Assembly (NCBI GenBank): GCA_028692395.1
Contig: JAQUXP010000007.1
Coordinates: 57,389-121,388, forward strand
Source: Lachnospiraceae bacterium
Lineage (GTDB): Bacteria > Bacillota > Clostridia > Lachnospirales > Lachnospiraceae
Reading direction: 5' to 3'
DNA length: 64,000 nt
In this document: piece after piece, positions 1-9,097 of the stretch
Layout of the letters: the number at the start of each line of letters is the position of its first letter
Position numbering within the stretch: the first letter of the stretch is position 1
Notes under the pieces: model-generated
The model's database searches: none
Told to the model about the DNA's origin: nothing
Seen by the model: the letters and a program-made list of their open reading frames with translations, nothing else
Made by a program: the position numbers and the translations under genes

Positions 1-1
1 A

Positions 2-1120
2 AACTATCTGGGCTTTCACAATGTGGAATTGCACGACGGCTATCTTCATGAGTACAGATATCCCGATGTGGCATATTCTGAGAATCAGCTTCAGGCAGAC
101 GATTATTTTCACTGGCTGAAGGAGGAAAAGGGAATCAGTGCTGATGTGACCGATACGGGTCTGGACTGTAATTCCTGGGTGGCAAGACCGTGGATCTACG
201 AAGAAAAATACCATCCCACCAACTGGGTTACCTCGAGAAGCATCGATTTTCTGAGGAGGAGAGATCCGAGACAGCCGTTTTTCCTGATGACTTCCTATGT
301 CAGACCCCATGCGCCCTTCGACGCACCACAGTATTATTTTGATCTGTATCAGAATAAAAAATTAAAGCCTCCGGTTTATGGAGACTGGGATGATGTGGAG
401 GACTGGCAGGAGCGTGGATGGAACTATCATTCTCAGACAGGTCCCAATGATCCGGAACTGCTTCGCCAGGAGATGATCGGTTATTATGCCTGCATTACTC
501 ATCTGGATCATCAGATCGGAAGACTTTTGATGGCACTGGTGGAACATCAGCTCATGGATAATACGGTAATTTTATTTACTTCAGATCATGGAGATATGAT
601 GGGAGACCATCATCTATGTCAGAAAGGGCTGCCTTATCAGGGGAGTGTTCATATTCCCATGATTCTTTCGGGTCCGGAACATCTGATTGGGAAGAGAAAG
701 CAGGTGGATGAGTCCTTGGTGGAGCTTCGGGATGTCATGCCAACCTTCCTCGATTTTGCCGGAGGCAAAATCCCCAAAACACTGGAAGGGCAAAGTATAC
801 GGCACGGATTGACCCGGGAATACCTTCAGGGAGAACACACCTATGGAAAGAAATCCCATCAGTTTATACTGACAAAACAGGATAAATATATATGGTTTTC
901 CCAGACCGGGAAGGAACAGTACTTTAACCTGGAAAAGGATCCAAAGGAAACACATAATGTCATAGAGGATCCCCAATATAAGGAGCGGATTGCCTGTCTG
1001 AGAGACCTGCTGGTAAAAGAGCTTACCGGCAGGGAAGAAGGCTATAGCGATGGAACCCGTCTGATTCCGGGACGCCCCTTCCAGACAACGCTTTGCAATG
1101 TGAAGGAAAGAAACTGCTGA
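2..1120 (+). CDS. Sulfatase, 5' end outside window
   Basis: Hydrolyses a sulfate ester, probably on a glycan. The reading frame is open to the window edge (in-frame NYLGFHN precedes the track's GTG), so the gene starts upstream and the formylglycine motif (CxPSR type) is not visible. The visible part has the alkaline-phosphatase-superfamily metal motif TSDHGD followed by LPYQGSVHIPMI, and the C-terminal subdomain typical of S1 sulfatases (EQYFNLEKDPKETHNV). The stop lies 3 nt from the stop of a convergent AraC gene. An anSME-like maturase 5.6 kb downstream makes an anaerobically matured Cys-type sulfatase likely. The substrate cannot be read from the sequence; a NahK-type kinase nearby points to a sulfated N-acetylhexosamine. 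Confidence 0.88.
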   Translation, partial: NYLGFHNVELHDGYLHEYRYPDVAYSENQLQADDYFHWLKEEKGISADVTDTGLDCNSWVARPWIYEEKYHPTNWVTSRSIDFLRRRDPRQPFFLMTSYVRPHAPFDAPQYYFDLYQNKKLKPPVYGDWDDVEDWQERGWNYHSQTGPNDPELLRQEMIGYYACITHLDHQIGRLLMALVEHQLMDNTVILFTSDHGDMMGDHHLCQKGLPYQGSVHIPMILSGPEHLIGKRKQVDESLVELRDVMPTFLDFAGGKIPKTLEGQSIRHGLTREYLQGEHTYGKKSHQFILTKQDKYIWFSQTGKEQYFNLEKDPKETHNVIEDPQYKERIACLRDLLVKELTGREEGYSDGTRLIPGRPFQTTLCNVKERNC

Positions 1121-1123
1121 TGC

Positions 1124-2059
1124 TCAAGGCTGGATACCGTCCGAGATTACTTTTACAGAGTAGGCGTACTCAGAGGGTGTCATGCCTGCAATCTTTTTAA
1201 ACTGTCTGGAAAAATAATGGACGGAGGAATATCCCAGTGCGTCAGAGATCTGGGTAAAATTCATATGGTTGGCACGAATGTGCTCCTTGGCTGCGGCAAT
1301 CTTCATCCTGGAAAAATAGTTGATGATGCCGCAGCCGCTTTGTTCATTAAAGATTTTCTGTACCTGGGAACTTCCTACATGAAGCTCCTGACAGATCTGA
1401 TCAATCGTGAGCTGCTTATCAATATTTTCCTGGAGATAGGCAATCAGCTGCTCACAAAGCTGTTGATCATTCTTTTGTTTTACGGTCTTTTTTGTGGCAT
1501 CCGTGCCCTCAAAGGTATCCATGGGACTCTCAATCCGGTAGGTACTTTCTGTGTCCTTCCGGATAAAACGGATTAATAATTGTTCCAGATTTGTCTTAAT
1601 CAGCTGGAGGCTTCCAAAGGGAGCCTCCTCTTTGCATTCCAGTTCATTTAAGTAGGGATCGTCGAGTCTGGAGGAGAAGGTATGAAGCGCTTCCGTGATC
1701 AGATGGGCAAGGAGTGTACGCTCGCTCTCTCCGATTTTCAATATCTTATTGTGAAAATATTCCATGGAGGGGGAATCACAGTAAAAGGCAATCACTACAA
1801 GATTGGGCGCAATAGTCCCATTTGCACGGACATTATGGAACTCATTTGGCTTATGAAAGATAATATCTCCCTTTTTCAGGATATGCTCCTGCTCGTCCGC
1901 CATAACGATAACTTCTCCCTTATCCACGCAAAGAAATTCCCAGAAATCGTGATGCTCACCGGGAAAATAGAAATCACTGCTATATTCAAAATAGTGAATG
2001 GTAATAATATCTGTGACGTTGATTTCCTCTGTAAGAGGGGTTAATTTAAAATTTGGCAT
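1124..2059 (-). CDS. AraC-family transcriptional regulator with cupin-like sensor domain
   Basis: Probable activator of the divergent importer operon at 2359. It is 311 aa: an N-terminal cupin-like ligand domain (FPGEHHDFWEFLCVDKGEV, about residues 30-110) and a C-terminal double HTH (ICQELHVGSSQVQKIFNEQSG, then ISDALGYSSVHYFSRQFKKIAGMTPSEY), as in AraC/XylS sugar regulators. Read on the minus strand, the ATG is preceded by GAGGAG at good spacing. It is convergent with the sulfatase and divergent from the binding protein, the usual place for a local regulator. The ligand is unknown. Confidence 0.9.
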   Translation of the reverse strand: MPNFKLTPLTEEINVTDIITIHYFEYSSDFYFPGEHHDFWEFLCVDKGEVIVMADEQEHILKKGDIIFHKPNEFHNVRANGTIAPNLVVIAFYCDSPSMEYFHNKILKIGESERTLLAHLITEALHTFSSRLDDPYLNELECKEEAPFGSLQLIKTNLEQLLIRFIRKDTESTYRIESPMDTFEGTDATKKTVKQKNDQQLCEQLIAYLQENIDKQLTIDQICQELHVGSSQVQKIFNEQSGCGIINYFSRMKIAAAKEHIRANHMNFTQISDALGYSSVHYFSRQFKKIAGMTPSEYAYSVKVISDGIQP

Positions 2060-2079
2060 AGTATCGTCTCCTCAAAACT

Positions 2080-2085
2080 ATTATA
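2080..2085 (-). promoter_or_regulatory. Putative -10 box of the AraC gene
   Basis: On the minus strand TATAAT lies about 20 nt upstream of the AraC start codon. No convincing -35 box is visible. Confidence 0.4.
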
Positions 2086-2205
2086 ACCTATTCTGAGAAA
2101 ATGTGTAGTCTTGAAATCACATTTACAGGTAAAAATGAATTAAGGACAGAAAATGACATGCAAATGACGAAGAAGAAAAAAGAGCAGGAAAAAACGGGAA
2201 TATAG

Positions 2206-2295
2206 TTGCACAAAAGAAATGCAATATTCAAAAATATGATTGTGCACATTTACTGACGAATCGTGTAAAGCTTTTTTTCCTCAAGATGGTATGAT
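2206..2295 (+). promoter_or_regulatory. Importer promoter region with inverted TGCACA/TGTGCA repeat
   Basis: The 299-nt gap between the AraC and binding-protein genes holds no gene. It contains TGCACA at 2207 and its inverted copy TGTGCA at 2241, and a TATGAT -10-like hexamer at 2290-2295. The inverted repeat is a plausible AraC site by position only. Confidence 0.35.
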
Positions 2296-2358
2296 GAACT
2301 TACAACAAACGAGCACCTTAGAGGTAAGGTAACGTCAAGAATAAAGGAGGAATAAGGT

Positions 2359-3693
2359 ATGAAAAAGAAAGTGATAAGTGCAGTTCTGTGTACAACAATG
2401 GCAGTAGCTATGCTGGCTGGTTGTGGATCTAATGGGGGTGCAAAATCAAACTCTACATCAAAAGCAACATCCGCAGCTTCATCCGCAGCAGAGTCTACCT
2501 CAGCAAAATCAAAATCAACAGAGCCAGCGAAGGCAGAGGGTGGAAAAAACCTTGTATACTGGTCCATGTGGAATGAGACAGAGCCGCAGGCAGAAGTAAT
2601 CAAGGATGCGATTGAAGAATATCAGACTGAGAGCGGAAACACAGTTACTGTTGAGTGGAAAGGCCGTGACATCAGTACCATTATCCAGGCAGCATTAGAT
2701 GCCGGTGAGACAATTGACCTTTTCGATGAGGACTATCAGAGAGTTGGACAGCAGTATGCCAGCAAATGTATGGATCTGGAAGATATGGCAAAAGCAGCAG
2801 ATTACGAAACACACTCAGTAGAAGCTTTGCCGACAGCACTTCGTGGATGGGCAGGAAGCCTGAAGGGAATCGCATATCAGCCATATACATCGGGAATCTT
2901 CTATAATAAAGCAATGTTTAAAGAAGCAGGTATTGAAAAAGAGCCTGCAACCTGGACTGAGTTCCTCGATGCATGCAAGAAGCTCAAAGATGCAGGCTAT
3001 GCACCATTAGTACAGGATGATGCTTATGTATTATATTCTTACGGATTCCAGATCGCACGTCACCTGGGACAGGACGGCGTTGTAGATCTTTGCAAAAATG
3101 GTGGATGGGCAGAGAGCGAAGGCGCTCTGGCAGCAGCCAAAGAGATTCAGAGCCTGGTTGAGAGCGGATACTATTCAGAGTATGCACCAGATGCATATCC
3201 GAACAATGAAAATGAAATCGGTTATGAAAATGCAGCTATGATCGTAAATGCATCCTGGGTACCAAGTGAAATCACAAACAATACAAAATGTGATATTGAG
3301 TGGGGTATGTTTAACTATCCAACCGTAGATGGCGGCAAGGATCCTGCTACTGTAGCAAACGTAGGCGCACAGGCATTTGCGATTCCTGATAATTCCAAGA
3401 ATGGACAGGCAGCATTTGACCTTATTATGAAGATTACTACCGGTGCATTTGATCAGAAGATGGCTCTTGATACACAGAGTATCCCAGCAGACCCGACAAA
3501 CGAAGAGTGGCCTGAGATGATCGCTGGCTGTAAAGATGCATTCAACGCACTGACCAATGTATATGACTGGAACATGGGACTGAATACAGATGCAGATCTG
3601 AAGACTGTAATCCAGGACAACCTGATGAAGTTATTCGAAGGAAAGATGACAGCAGAAGAATTCATCGCAGCAGTTGATGCAGCAAGCAAGTAA
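2359..3693 (+). CDS. Extracellular sugar-binding lipoprotein (CUT1 family)
   Basis: Captures a sugar outside the membrane and delivers it to the permeases encoded downstream. It is 444 aa. The N-terminus is a lipoprotein signal (MAVAMLAGCGSN, lipidated Cys near 22), followed by a Ser/Ala/Lys-rich linker to about residue 60 and a family-1 binding fold starting at NLVYWSMWNETEPQAEVIKDAI. AAAGGAGGAATAAGGT before the ATG is a strong ribosome site. With the NahK-like kinase and sulfatase-maturation gene in the same operon, a sulfated or plain amino-sugar glycan is the likely cargo; this is inference. Confidence 0.92.
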   Translation: MKKKVISAVLCTTMAVAMLAGCGSNGGAKSNSTSKATSAASSAAESTSAKSKSTEPAKAEGGKNLVYWSMWNETEPQAEVIKDAIEEYQTESGNTVTVEWKGRDISTIIQAALDAGETIDLFDEDYQRVGQQYASKCMDLEDMAKAADYETHSVEALPTALRGWAGSLKGIAYQPYTSGIFYNKAMFKEAGIEKEPATWTEFLDACKKLKDAGYAPLVQDDAYVLYSYGFQIARHLGQDGVVDLCKNGGWAESEGALAAAKEIQSLVESGYYSEYAPDAYPNNENEIGYENAAMIVNASWVPSEITNNTKCDIEWGMFNYPTVDGGKDPATVANVGAQAFAIPDNSKNGQAAFDLIMKITTGAFDQKMALDTQSIPADPTNEEWPEMIAGCKDAFNALTNVYDWNMGLNTDADLKTVIQDNLMKLFEGKMTAEEFIAAVDAASK

Positions 3694-3751
3694 ACAGGAA
3701 GTTGTCTGACGGATCCGTGTATTTACCGCACAGATCATAAGAAAATAAAAA

Positions 3752-3780
3752 GGGTGGCATGTGTTGATACGCTGCCACCC
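3752..3780 (+). terminator. Hairpin between binding protein and first permease
   Basis: GGGTGGCA pairs with TGCCACCC around a 13-nt loop, followed by GATTTTATG, which is not a clean U-tract. Such hairpins between a binding-protein gene and its permeases commonly cause partial termination or mRNA stabilisation, giving more binding protein than permease. Confidence 0.55.
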
Positions 3781-3860
3781 GATTTTATGTAATAATCACG
3801 GGAGCAAAAGCCCGCAGGTAAGCAGAGGAAATGGAGACTGTTAGAACGGAGTGATGGCAT

Positions 3861-4763
3861 ATGAAAAGAAATAAAAAAATGATTATCGCATTTATCACGC
3901 CTGCATTAGTAACATTTTTGGTGATGTTTGTGTATCCGGTTATCAGAACCGTAATTATGAGCTTTTTCAAAGTAGAAAGCCTGACAGCATCCACCTCAGA
4001 ATGGCAGTTCGCAGGACTTGATAATTATATCGGTATCTGGAAGACACCGATCTTTCGAACTTCCATGATAAATATGGGAGTAATATGGCTGGTCGGCGGA
4101 GTTATCGTATTATCGGTATCGTTGCTGCTTGCAGTAATTCTGACCAGTGGTGTAAGATTCAAAAGCTTTTTCAGAGCAGCAATTTATCTTCCTAACGTAA
4201 TCAGTGCAGTTGCGCTGGCTATCATGTGGATACAGTATGTATTCAGCAAAAAGTATGGTATGCTCACCAGCTTTTTCAGAGCGCTGGGACTGGATAATCT
4301 GGCAAAAATCAGCTGGCTGGATTCAGATATGAAGTTCTGGGCTATGTTAATTGCTTTTTGTTTTGGAGCAGTTGGTTACTATATGCTGATTTTCTTAAGC
4401 GGAATCGAGCAGATACCGCAGGATCTGTTCGAGGCGGCAACCATTGATGGAGCCAATAAGATGGGACAGTTCGCTCATATCACCCTTCCGCTGTTAAAAG
4501 GTGTATTTAAGACGAATCTAACTTTCTGGAGTATCAACACCATGATGTTCTTCGTATGGAGTAAGATGTTTTCACCGGTGGAGACCGAGGCATCTACCAT
4601 ATCTCCGGTTGTTTACATGTATAATATTGTATTTGGAACAAAGGGAGTCACTCAGAGGGATGCAGGAAGAGGTGCAGCCATCGGTGTGACTATGGCACTG
4701 TTTGTATTGATAATTTTCTTCATCTTCAACCGGGTGTTGAAGGATGATGATCTGGAATATTAG
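3861..4763 (+). CDS. Sugar ABC transporter permease (MalF/UgpA type)
   Basis: Membrane subunit of the importer whose binding protein precedes it. It is 300 aa with about six hydrophobic segments and the cytoplasmic EAA loop DLFEAATIDGANKMGQFAHITLPLL, the contact site for the ATPase. It is followed 16 nt later by its partner permease. No ATPase gene is in this operon. Confidence 0.92.
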   Translation: MKRNKKMIIAFITPALVTFLVMFVYPVIRTVIMSFFKVESLTASTSEWQFAGLDNYIGIWKTPIFRTSMINMGVIWLVGGVIVLSVSLLLAVILTSGVRFKSFFRAAIYLPNVISAVALAIMWIQYVFSKKYGMLTSFFRALGLDNLAKISWLDSDMKFWAMLIAFCFGAVGYYMLIFLSGIEQIPQDLFEAATIDGANKMGQFAHITLPLLKGVFKTNLTFWSINTMMFFVWSKMFSPVETEASTISPVVYMYNIVFGTKGVTQRDAGRGAAIGVTMALFVLIIFFIFNRVLKDDDLEY

Positions 4764-4779
4764 AAAGGGGGAGTAAAAA

Positions 4780-5649
4780 ATGGCAAAGGAAAAGAAAGTA
4801 CGTGAACCTGTTAACTGGAAAAAAGAACTTCGTCTTTTACCGGGATATTTGATCTTGAGTCTCTGGATTATCTTCACAGCGGTACTATTGATCTGGATTC
4901 TGGCGGCCAGCTTCTCTACTTCCAGAGAGATATTTAAAGGTGATGTCTTCAAGTTTGCATCGGGATTTCACTGGGAGAATTATGTCACGGCATGGAAGAC
5001 ACAGAATGTATCTGTATTCCTGGCAAACTCTCTGCTGTATGCGTCCTGTGCGGTAGTTGGTATTCTTGCAATCTCTTCCGCAGCAGCATATGTGCTGGCA
5101 AGATTTACATTTCTTGGAAACAAAGTAATTAAGAGTGGATTCATCGTTGCCATGAGTATTCCGCTTATTATGATTATTCTTCCTATCTTTAATATTACTA
5201 CAAGATGGGGAATGACAGGATCAAGACTTTTGCTGATTGTTCTCTATATCTGTCTGAATGTGCCCTACACGACCACATTCCTGATGAACTTCTTTCGGAA
5301 TCTGTCCAGAAGCTATGAGGAAGCGGCGGCAATTGATGGCTGTTCTCCGATTATGACTTTCTGGAGAATTATGCTTCCCCTGGCGCAGCCGGGACTGATT
5401 ACAGTTGGAATCTTCAACTTCCTGTCGGTATGGAATGAGTATTTTATGGCATTGATTTTTGCAAGCTCGGACAATATGAAATCAGTAGGAACAGGACTTT
5501 TTTCTATGGTGAATTCTCTGAAGGCAGTAGGCGATTACGGAAGCTTGTTTGCGGCGGTAATTATTGTATTCCTCCCGACATTCCTGATGTATGTCTTCCT
5601 GTCTGAAAAGATTATAGCAGGTGTTACCGGAGGAGGCGTGAAGGGATGA
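4780..5649 (+). CDS. Sugar ABC transporter permease (MalG/UgpE type)
   Basis: Second membrane subunit of the importer. It is 289 aa, with six predicted membrane segments, the EAA loop SYEEAAAIDGCSPIMTFWRIMLPL, and the usual C-terminus ending in AGVTGGGVKG. GGGGGAG precedes the ATG. Its stop codon overlaps the start of the kinase gene (ATGATGA), implying translational coupling. Confidence 0.92.
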   Translation: MAKEKKVREPVNWKKELRLLPGYLILSLWIIFTAVLLIWILAASFSTSREIFKGDVFKFASGFHWENYVTAWKTQNVSVFLANSLLYASCAVVGILAISSAAAYVLARFTFLGNKVIKSGFIVAMSIPLIMIILPIFNITTRWGMTGSRLLLIVLYICLNVPYTTTFLMNFFRNLSRSYEEAAAIDGCSPIMTFWRIMLPLAQPGLITVGIFNFLSVWNEYFMALIFASSDNMKSVGTGLFSMVNSLKAVGDYGSLFAAVIIVFLPTFLMYVFLSEKIIAGVTGGGVKG

Positions 5650-6773
5650 TGAAGGAAGAAAAAGCAAAAAAGGCGGTAAAACATTTTTTCCCCAGGGATC
5701 TTATCCAGTCGGTAGAGCCATATGGCAGCGGTCATATCAACAGTACCTTTCTTCTGAAGGAAATGGATGAAAGTGGGGAAAGAAGATATATTCTTCAGAA
5801 AATCAATACAGACATCTTTCGGAATCCGGAAGGATTGATGGAGAATATTCGAAATGTGACAGAATATCTCCGAAAGGCCATCATAGAAAATGGCGGAGAT
5901 CAGGAGCGTGAAACACTGAATATTGTACTGACAACAGAGGGAAAACCTTTTTACAGAGATGAGGAGGGCGAGTGCTGGCGGGTGTATAAGTTTATCGAGG
6001 ACGCCATCAGCTATGATCTGGTAGAAAAACCGGAGGATTTTTATGAGAGTGCTGTGGCATTTGGTAACTTTCAAAGACTTCTGGCAGACTATCCGGCAGA
6101 AACTCTCTTTGAGACAATTCCGAAGTTCCATGACACCTGGTTTCGCTATCAGACCTTTGAACAATCCGTGCAGAAGGATGTCTGCGGAAGAGCAGCAGAG
6201 GTTTCCGAGGAGATCGCCTTTGTGAGAAATCACATGGAACTGGCGAAAAAGCTTGGCCGGATGCAGGAGGCGGGAGAACTGCCCCTGAGAGTTACACATA
6301 ATGACACCAAGCTGAATAATATTATGATTGACGAAAAGACCCGAAGAGGAATCTGTGTCATAGATCTGGATACGGTAATGCCGGGACTGGCTGTCAATGA
6401 TTTTGGAGATTCGATTCGATTTGGTGCCAATACTGCCTATGAGGATGAGACGGATCTTACGAAGGTGAGCTGTAGTTTGGAGCTGTTTGAACTTTATACA
6501 AAGGGATTCCTTGAGGGTCTGAATGGAAGCTTGACCAAAAAGGAGATCGACATGCTTCCAACAGGTGCCATGGCTATGACTTTTGAGTGCGGGATGAGAT
6601 TCCTTACAGATTATCTGGATGGAGATACCTACTTTAACATCCACCGCCCAGGCCATAATCTTGACAGATGCAGATGCCAGTTTGCACTGCTTGCAGATAT
6701 GGAAAGAAAAGAGAGTCAGCTGGACGCAGTCATTCAAAAGTATAGCAAGATATGCCAGATATCAGTGTGCTGA
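5646..6773 (+). CDS. N-acetylhexosamine 1-kinase-like phosphotransferase
   Basis: Probably phosphorylates the anomeric hydroxyl of an imported N-acetylhexosamine. The 375-aa protein matches my recollection of bifidobacterial NahK along its length: SVEPYGSGHINSTF near the N-terminus, ILQKINTDIFRNP, WRVYKFIEDAISYDLV, the catalytic-loop motif RVTHNDTKLNNIMID (Asp near 219) and the metal motif VIDLDTVMPG (near 240), then DFGDSIRFGAN and FECGMRFLTDYLDGD. It overlaps the upstream permease by 4 nt and the downstream anSME by 22 nt, so all three are one transcription unit. GlcNAc, GalNAc or a related sugar is inferred from homology. Confidence 0.85.
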   Translation: MMKEEKAKKAVKHFFPRDLIQSVEPYGSGHINSTFLLKEMDESGERRYILQKINTDIFRNPEGLMENIRNVTEYLRKAIIENGGDQERETLNIVLTTEGKPFYRDEEGECWRVYKFIEDAISYDLVEKPEDFYESAVAFGNFQRLLADYPAETLFETIPKFHDTWFRYQTFEQSVQKDVCGRAAEVSEEIAFVRNHMELAKKLGRMQEAGELPLRVTHNDTKLNNIMIDEKTRRGICVIDLDTVMPGLAVNDFGDSIRFGANTAYEDETDLTKVSCSLELFELYTKGFLEGLNGSLTKKEIDMLPTGAMAMTFECGMRFLTDYLDGDTYFNIHRPGHNLDRCRCQFALLADMERKESQLDAVIQKYSKICQISVC

Positions 6774-7879
6774 TAAAGCCCGCATCGGGAATGTGCAATA
6801 TGGCCTGCGAGTATTGCTTCTATGCGGATGAGATAAAAAAAAGAGAACAGGATTCCTATGGCTTTATGTCAGAGGAATCCTTAAAAAATGTAATTCGCAG
6901 GACCCTTCTGAAGTCCAGAAGCGGAATCAGTTATGCCTTTCAGGGAGGAGAACCAACACTGAGAGGACTTGCCTTCTTCGAAAAGGCACTTTATTATGAA
7001 AAGAAATATAATCGAAACCAGGTTCCGGTGTATAATTCTCTTCAGACGAACGGGTATCTGATCGATGAAAACTGGTGTCAGTTTTTAAAGGAGAATCATT
7101 TTCTGGTGGGACTTTCTGTGGACGGCACGAAGGAGCTGCATGATACATACCGCCATGACAAGGAAGGAAAACCAACCTTTGAAAGAGCAGAACATGCCGC
7201 CGATCTTATGAGCCGATATGGCGTGGAGTATAATATTCTTACGGTGGTACACGATAAAGTTGCTGCCTCCATTAAGGAGATTTACAGTTTTTATAAAAGA
7301 AAAGGCTGGAATTATCAACAGTATATTGCCTGCCTGGAGCCGTTGCAGGAGGGACATGCAAAGACGGGGTATGGAATTAGGCCGGAGGAATACGGAAACT
7401 TCTTAATCGAATTATTTGACCTGTGGTACAGGGACTGGAAAAAGGGAAGACAGCCATATATCCGGCAGTTTGAGAACTATATTGCCATGCTTTTGGGCTG
7501 CCAGCCGGAGTCCTGTGAACAGCGGGGTGTCTGCGGAATTCAAAATGTTGTAGAAGCAGATGGCAGTGTATATCCCTGTGATTTTTATGTCCTGGACGAA
7601 CTGAGACTTGGCAATCTAAATGAGATGACACTGCAGGAAATCTACGAAAACAGGAGAAAAAGTGATTTTTTGAAGCGCTCCGGCAAGCTTTCGGATAGCT
7701 GCATCAGCTGTGAATATTACTTCCTCTGCAGAGGCGGATGCCTGAGACACAGAGATTACCGGGAAGCGGGAGAGTATTATGAAAACTATTTTTGCCAGAG
7801 CTATCGGATGTTTTTTGAAAAGTGTCTGAGCAGGATGCAGGAGATTGCCGTCACTGAAAATAAAAATAGAGGCTTATAA
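6752..7879 (+). CDS. Anaerobic sulfatase-maturating enzyme (anSME), radical SAM/SPASM
   Basis: Converts the active-site Cys or Ser of a sulfatase to formylglycine without oxygen. It is 375 aa, close to the clostridial enzyme's length (about 370). The radical SAM motif CNMACEYC (Cys 15, 19, 22) comes directly after IKPASGM, followed by FQGGEPTLRG and LQTNGYLID. A C-terminal SPASM region (CGIQNVVEADGSVYPCDFY, CISCEYYFLCRGGC) would hold two auxiliary clusters. It overlaps the kinase by 22 nt. Its natural client is probably the sulfatase at the window start, although further sulfatases may exist outside the window. Confidence 0.92.
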   Translation: MPDISVLIKPASGMCNMACEYCFYADEIKKREQDSYGFMSEESLKNVIRRTLLKSRSGISYAFQGGEPTLRGLAFFEKALYYEKKYNRNQVPVYNSLQTNGYLIDENWCQFLKENHFLVGLSVDGTKELHDTYRHDKEGKPTFERAEHAADLMSRYGVEYNILTVVHDKVAASIKEIYSFYKRKGWNYQQYIACLEPLQEGHAKTGYGIRPEEYGNFLIELFDLWYRDWKKGRQPYIRQFENYIAMLLGCQPESCEQRGVCGIQNVVEADGSVYPCDFYVLDELRLGNLNEMTLQEIYENRRKSDFLKRSGKLSDSCISCEYYFLCRGGCLRHRDYREAGEYYENYFCQSYRMFFEKCLSRMQEIAVTENKNRGL

Positions 7880-7907
7880 TTAAATTTTTCTGAAAAAGCA
7901 TTTTCTT

Positions 7908-7951
7908 ATTTTGCATAGAATGCTATAATCAGACTAAATTATATGCAAAAT
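7908..7951 (+). promoter_or_regulatory. Extended -10 promoter inside a perfect 10-bp inverted repeat
   Basis: TGCTATAAT (7921-7929) is an extended -10 element. It is flanked by ATTTTGCATA (7908-7917) and its exact inverse TATGCAAAAT (7942-7951), with another related half, ATTTTGCA, near 7959. The arrangement suggests an operator that controls the downstream gene. No regulator gene is adjacent. Confidence 0.55.
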
Positions 7952-7985
7952 CTGAACATATTTTGCAAATTCAGGAGGATGACGT

Positions 7986-8867
7986 ATGGAAGAGGCAAAA
8001 GCAGTAGGACGATCATTTGGTTACGGAATGTGCAATCCGGTAATTAGAAAGATGGAAAGAAAATCCAATACACTGGAAATTACCAATGGGGAAGCTACAT
8101 ACCAGGGAGTAGCAGGAAAGACGATATACTTTTTGCTGTGCTGTGTACTGGGAGCTGTGGCATTCTTTGTTTCCCATAACATATTGATGCAGGATGCAAA
8201 TACATATGGTGGAGTCATTAACATGGAAAACATGGAGGGATGGGCAGGAATTCTGTCGATTCACACCAGTGTCATTGAGGCGGCTATATTTCCGATTGTT
8301 GGAATTATTGTGCTGTTTGCTCCGCTGTTTGCATGGCTGATCCGGCCTGCGATTCCGGTTGTGGGAACGCTCTATGCACTGTGTGAAGGCTATCTGATGG
8401 GGGCAATTACCGCAGCACTTGCGGATGAATATAAGTGGATTTCACTGGTTGCCTTTGTTCTGACGGTACTGCTGGTAGGAGTGATGCTGATTCTTTATGT
8501 AAAGAGAGTGGTAAAGGTAACGAAGAAGTTTAAAACTATCGTCACCACCTGCTTTTTAACCATGATTTTTGGAGGAATTGCGATATTCCTGTTAGGCCTG
8601 ATACCCGCCATGAGACCTATTATTATGGGAATCAAGACCTTTATGGATACGCCGGCTATCAGCATTGGCTGTTCTATCCTGTATATTATTATAGCGGCTT
8701 TGTTTCTTCTGGTTGATTTTGACACGATTGAAACATGCGTGGAACGTAAAATGCCGAAAAAGCTGGAGTGGATGGCTGCATTTGGACTGGTATACACGGT
8801 GATTTATATTTACTTTAAGATTTTGAATCTGATTCTTCAGATTGTAGGAAATTCAAAAAAAGAATAA
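7986..8867 (+). CDS. Bax inhibitor-1/YccA-like membrane protein
   Basis: Multi-pass membrane protein of 293 aa with about seven hydrophobic segments after a polar N-terminal 50 residues. The C-terminal LVDFDTIETCVERKMPKKLEWMAAFGL followed by a final membrane helix matches the bacterial Bax-inhibitor-1-like family, whose better-known members act as membrane pH/calcium-leak proteins. Its own role is unknown. It is monocistronic: its own promoter upstream and a strong terminator 15 nt after the stop. AGGAGGATGACGT precedes the ATG. Confidence 0.82.
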   Translation: MEEAKAVGRSFGYGMCNPVIRKMERKSNTLEITNGEATYQGVAGKTIYFLLCCVLGAVAFFVSHNILMQDANTYGGVINMENMEGWAGILSIHTSVIEAAIFPIVGIIVLFAPLFAWLIRPAIPVVGTLYALCEGYLMGAITAALADEYKWISLVAFVLTVLLVGVMLILYVKRVVKVTKKFKTIVTTCFLTMIFGGIAIFLLGLIPAMRPIIMGIKTFMDTPAISIGCSILYIIIAALFLLVDFDTIETCVERKMPKKLEWMAAFGLVYTVIYIYFKILNLILQIVGNSKKE

Positions 8868-8881
8868 AAAGGTATGATTAC

Positions 8882-8925
8882 AAAAAAAGCTGCTGTACGA
8901 ATGACTTCGTGCAGCAGCTTTTTTT
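8882..8925 (+). terminator. Intrinsic terminator
   Basis: AAAAAAAGCTGCTG...GTGCAGCAGCTTTTTTT forms a stem with a 3' U-tract directly after the Bax-inhibitor-like gene. The flanking A-tract would let it work in both directions. Confidence 0.9.
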
Positions 8926-8952
8926 GCTTAAAATTGACCGACTTTGCATGAA

Positions 8953-8976
8953 TTTAACGTTTTCTTTATGCGTTTT
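8953..8976 (+). promoter_or_regulatory. Direct repeat upstream of the ugp-like operon, possible Pho box
   Basis: TTTAACGTTTT and TTTATGCGTTTT lie in tandem about 12 nt apart, roughly 120 nt before ugpC. Spacing near one helical turn and the TTTA core resemble PhoP-type direct repeats, and the operon's function (organic phosphate uptake) fits. An A/T-rich stretch (TAAAATAAAAATAAT) downstream could hold the -10. Inference only. Confidence 0.3.
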
Positions 8977-9097
8977 AGGTAGTTCTAAAATAAAAATAAT
9001 GTTAGACTGACAAGGATTCCTGAGAGCTAACGGACAAAACAGAGTCAGATAATGAACATTTATGAAGAATAAAGGATTATGAGGGAGGAGAAATACG

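Noticed and set aside
5535-6737. 400-aa ORF on the minus strand
   Set aside because: Antisense shadow of the NahK-like kinase; no ribosome site and low-complexity translation.
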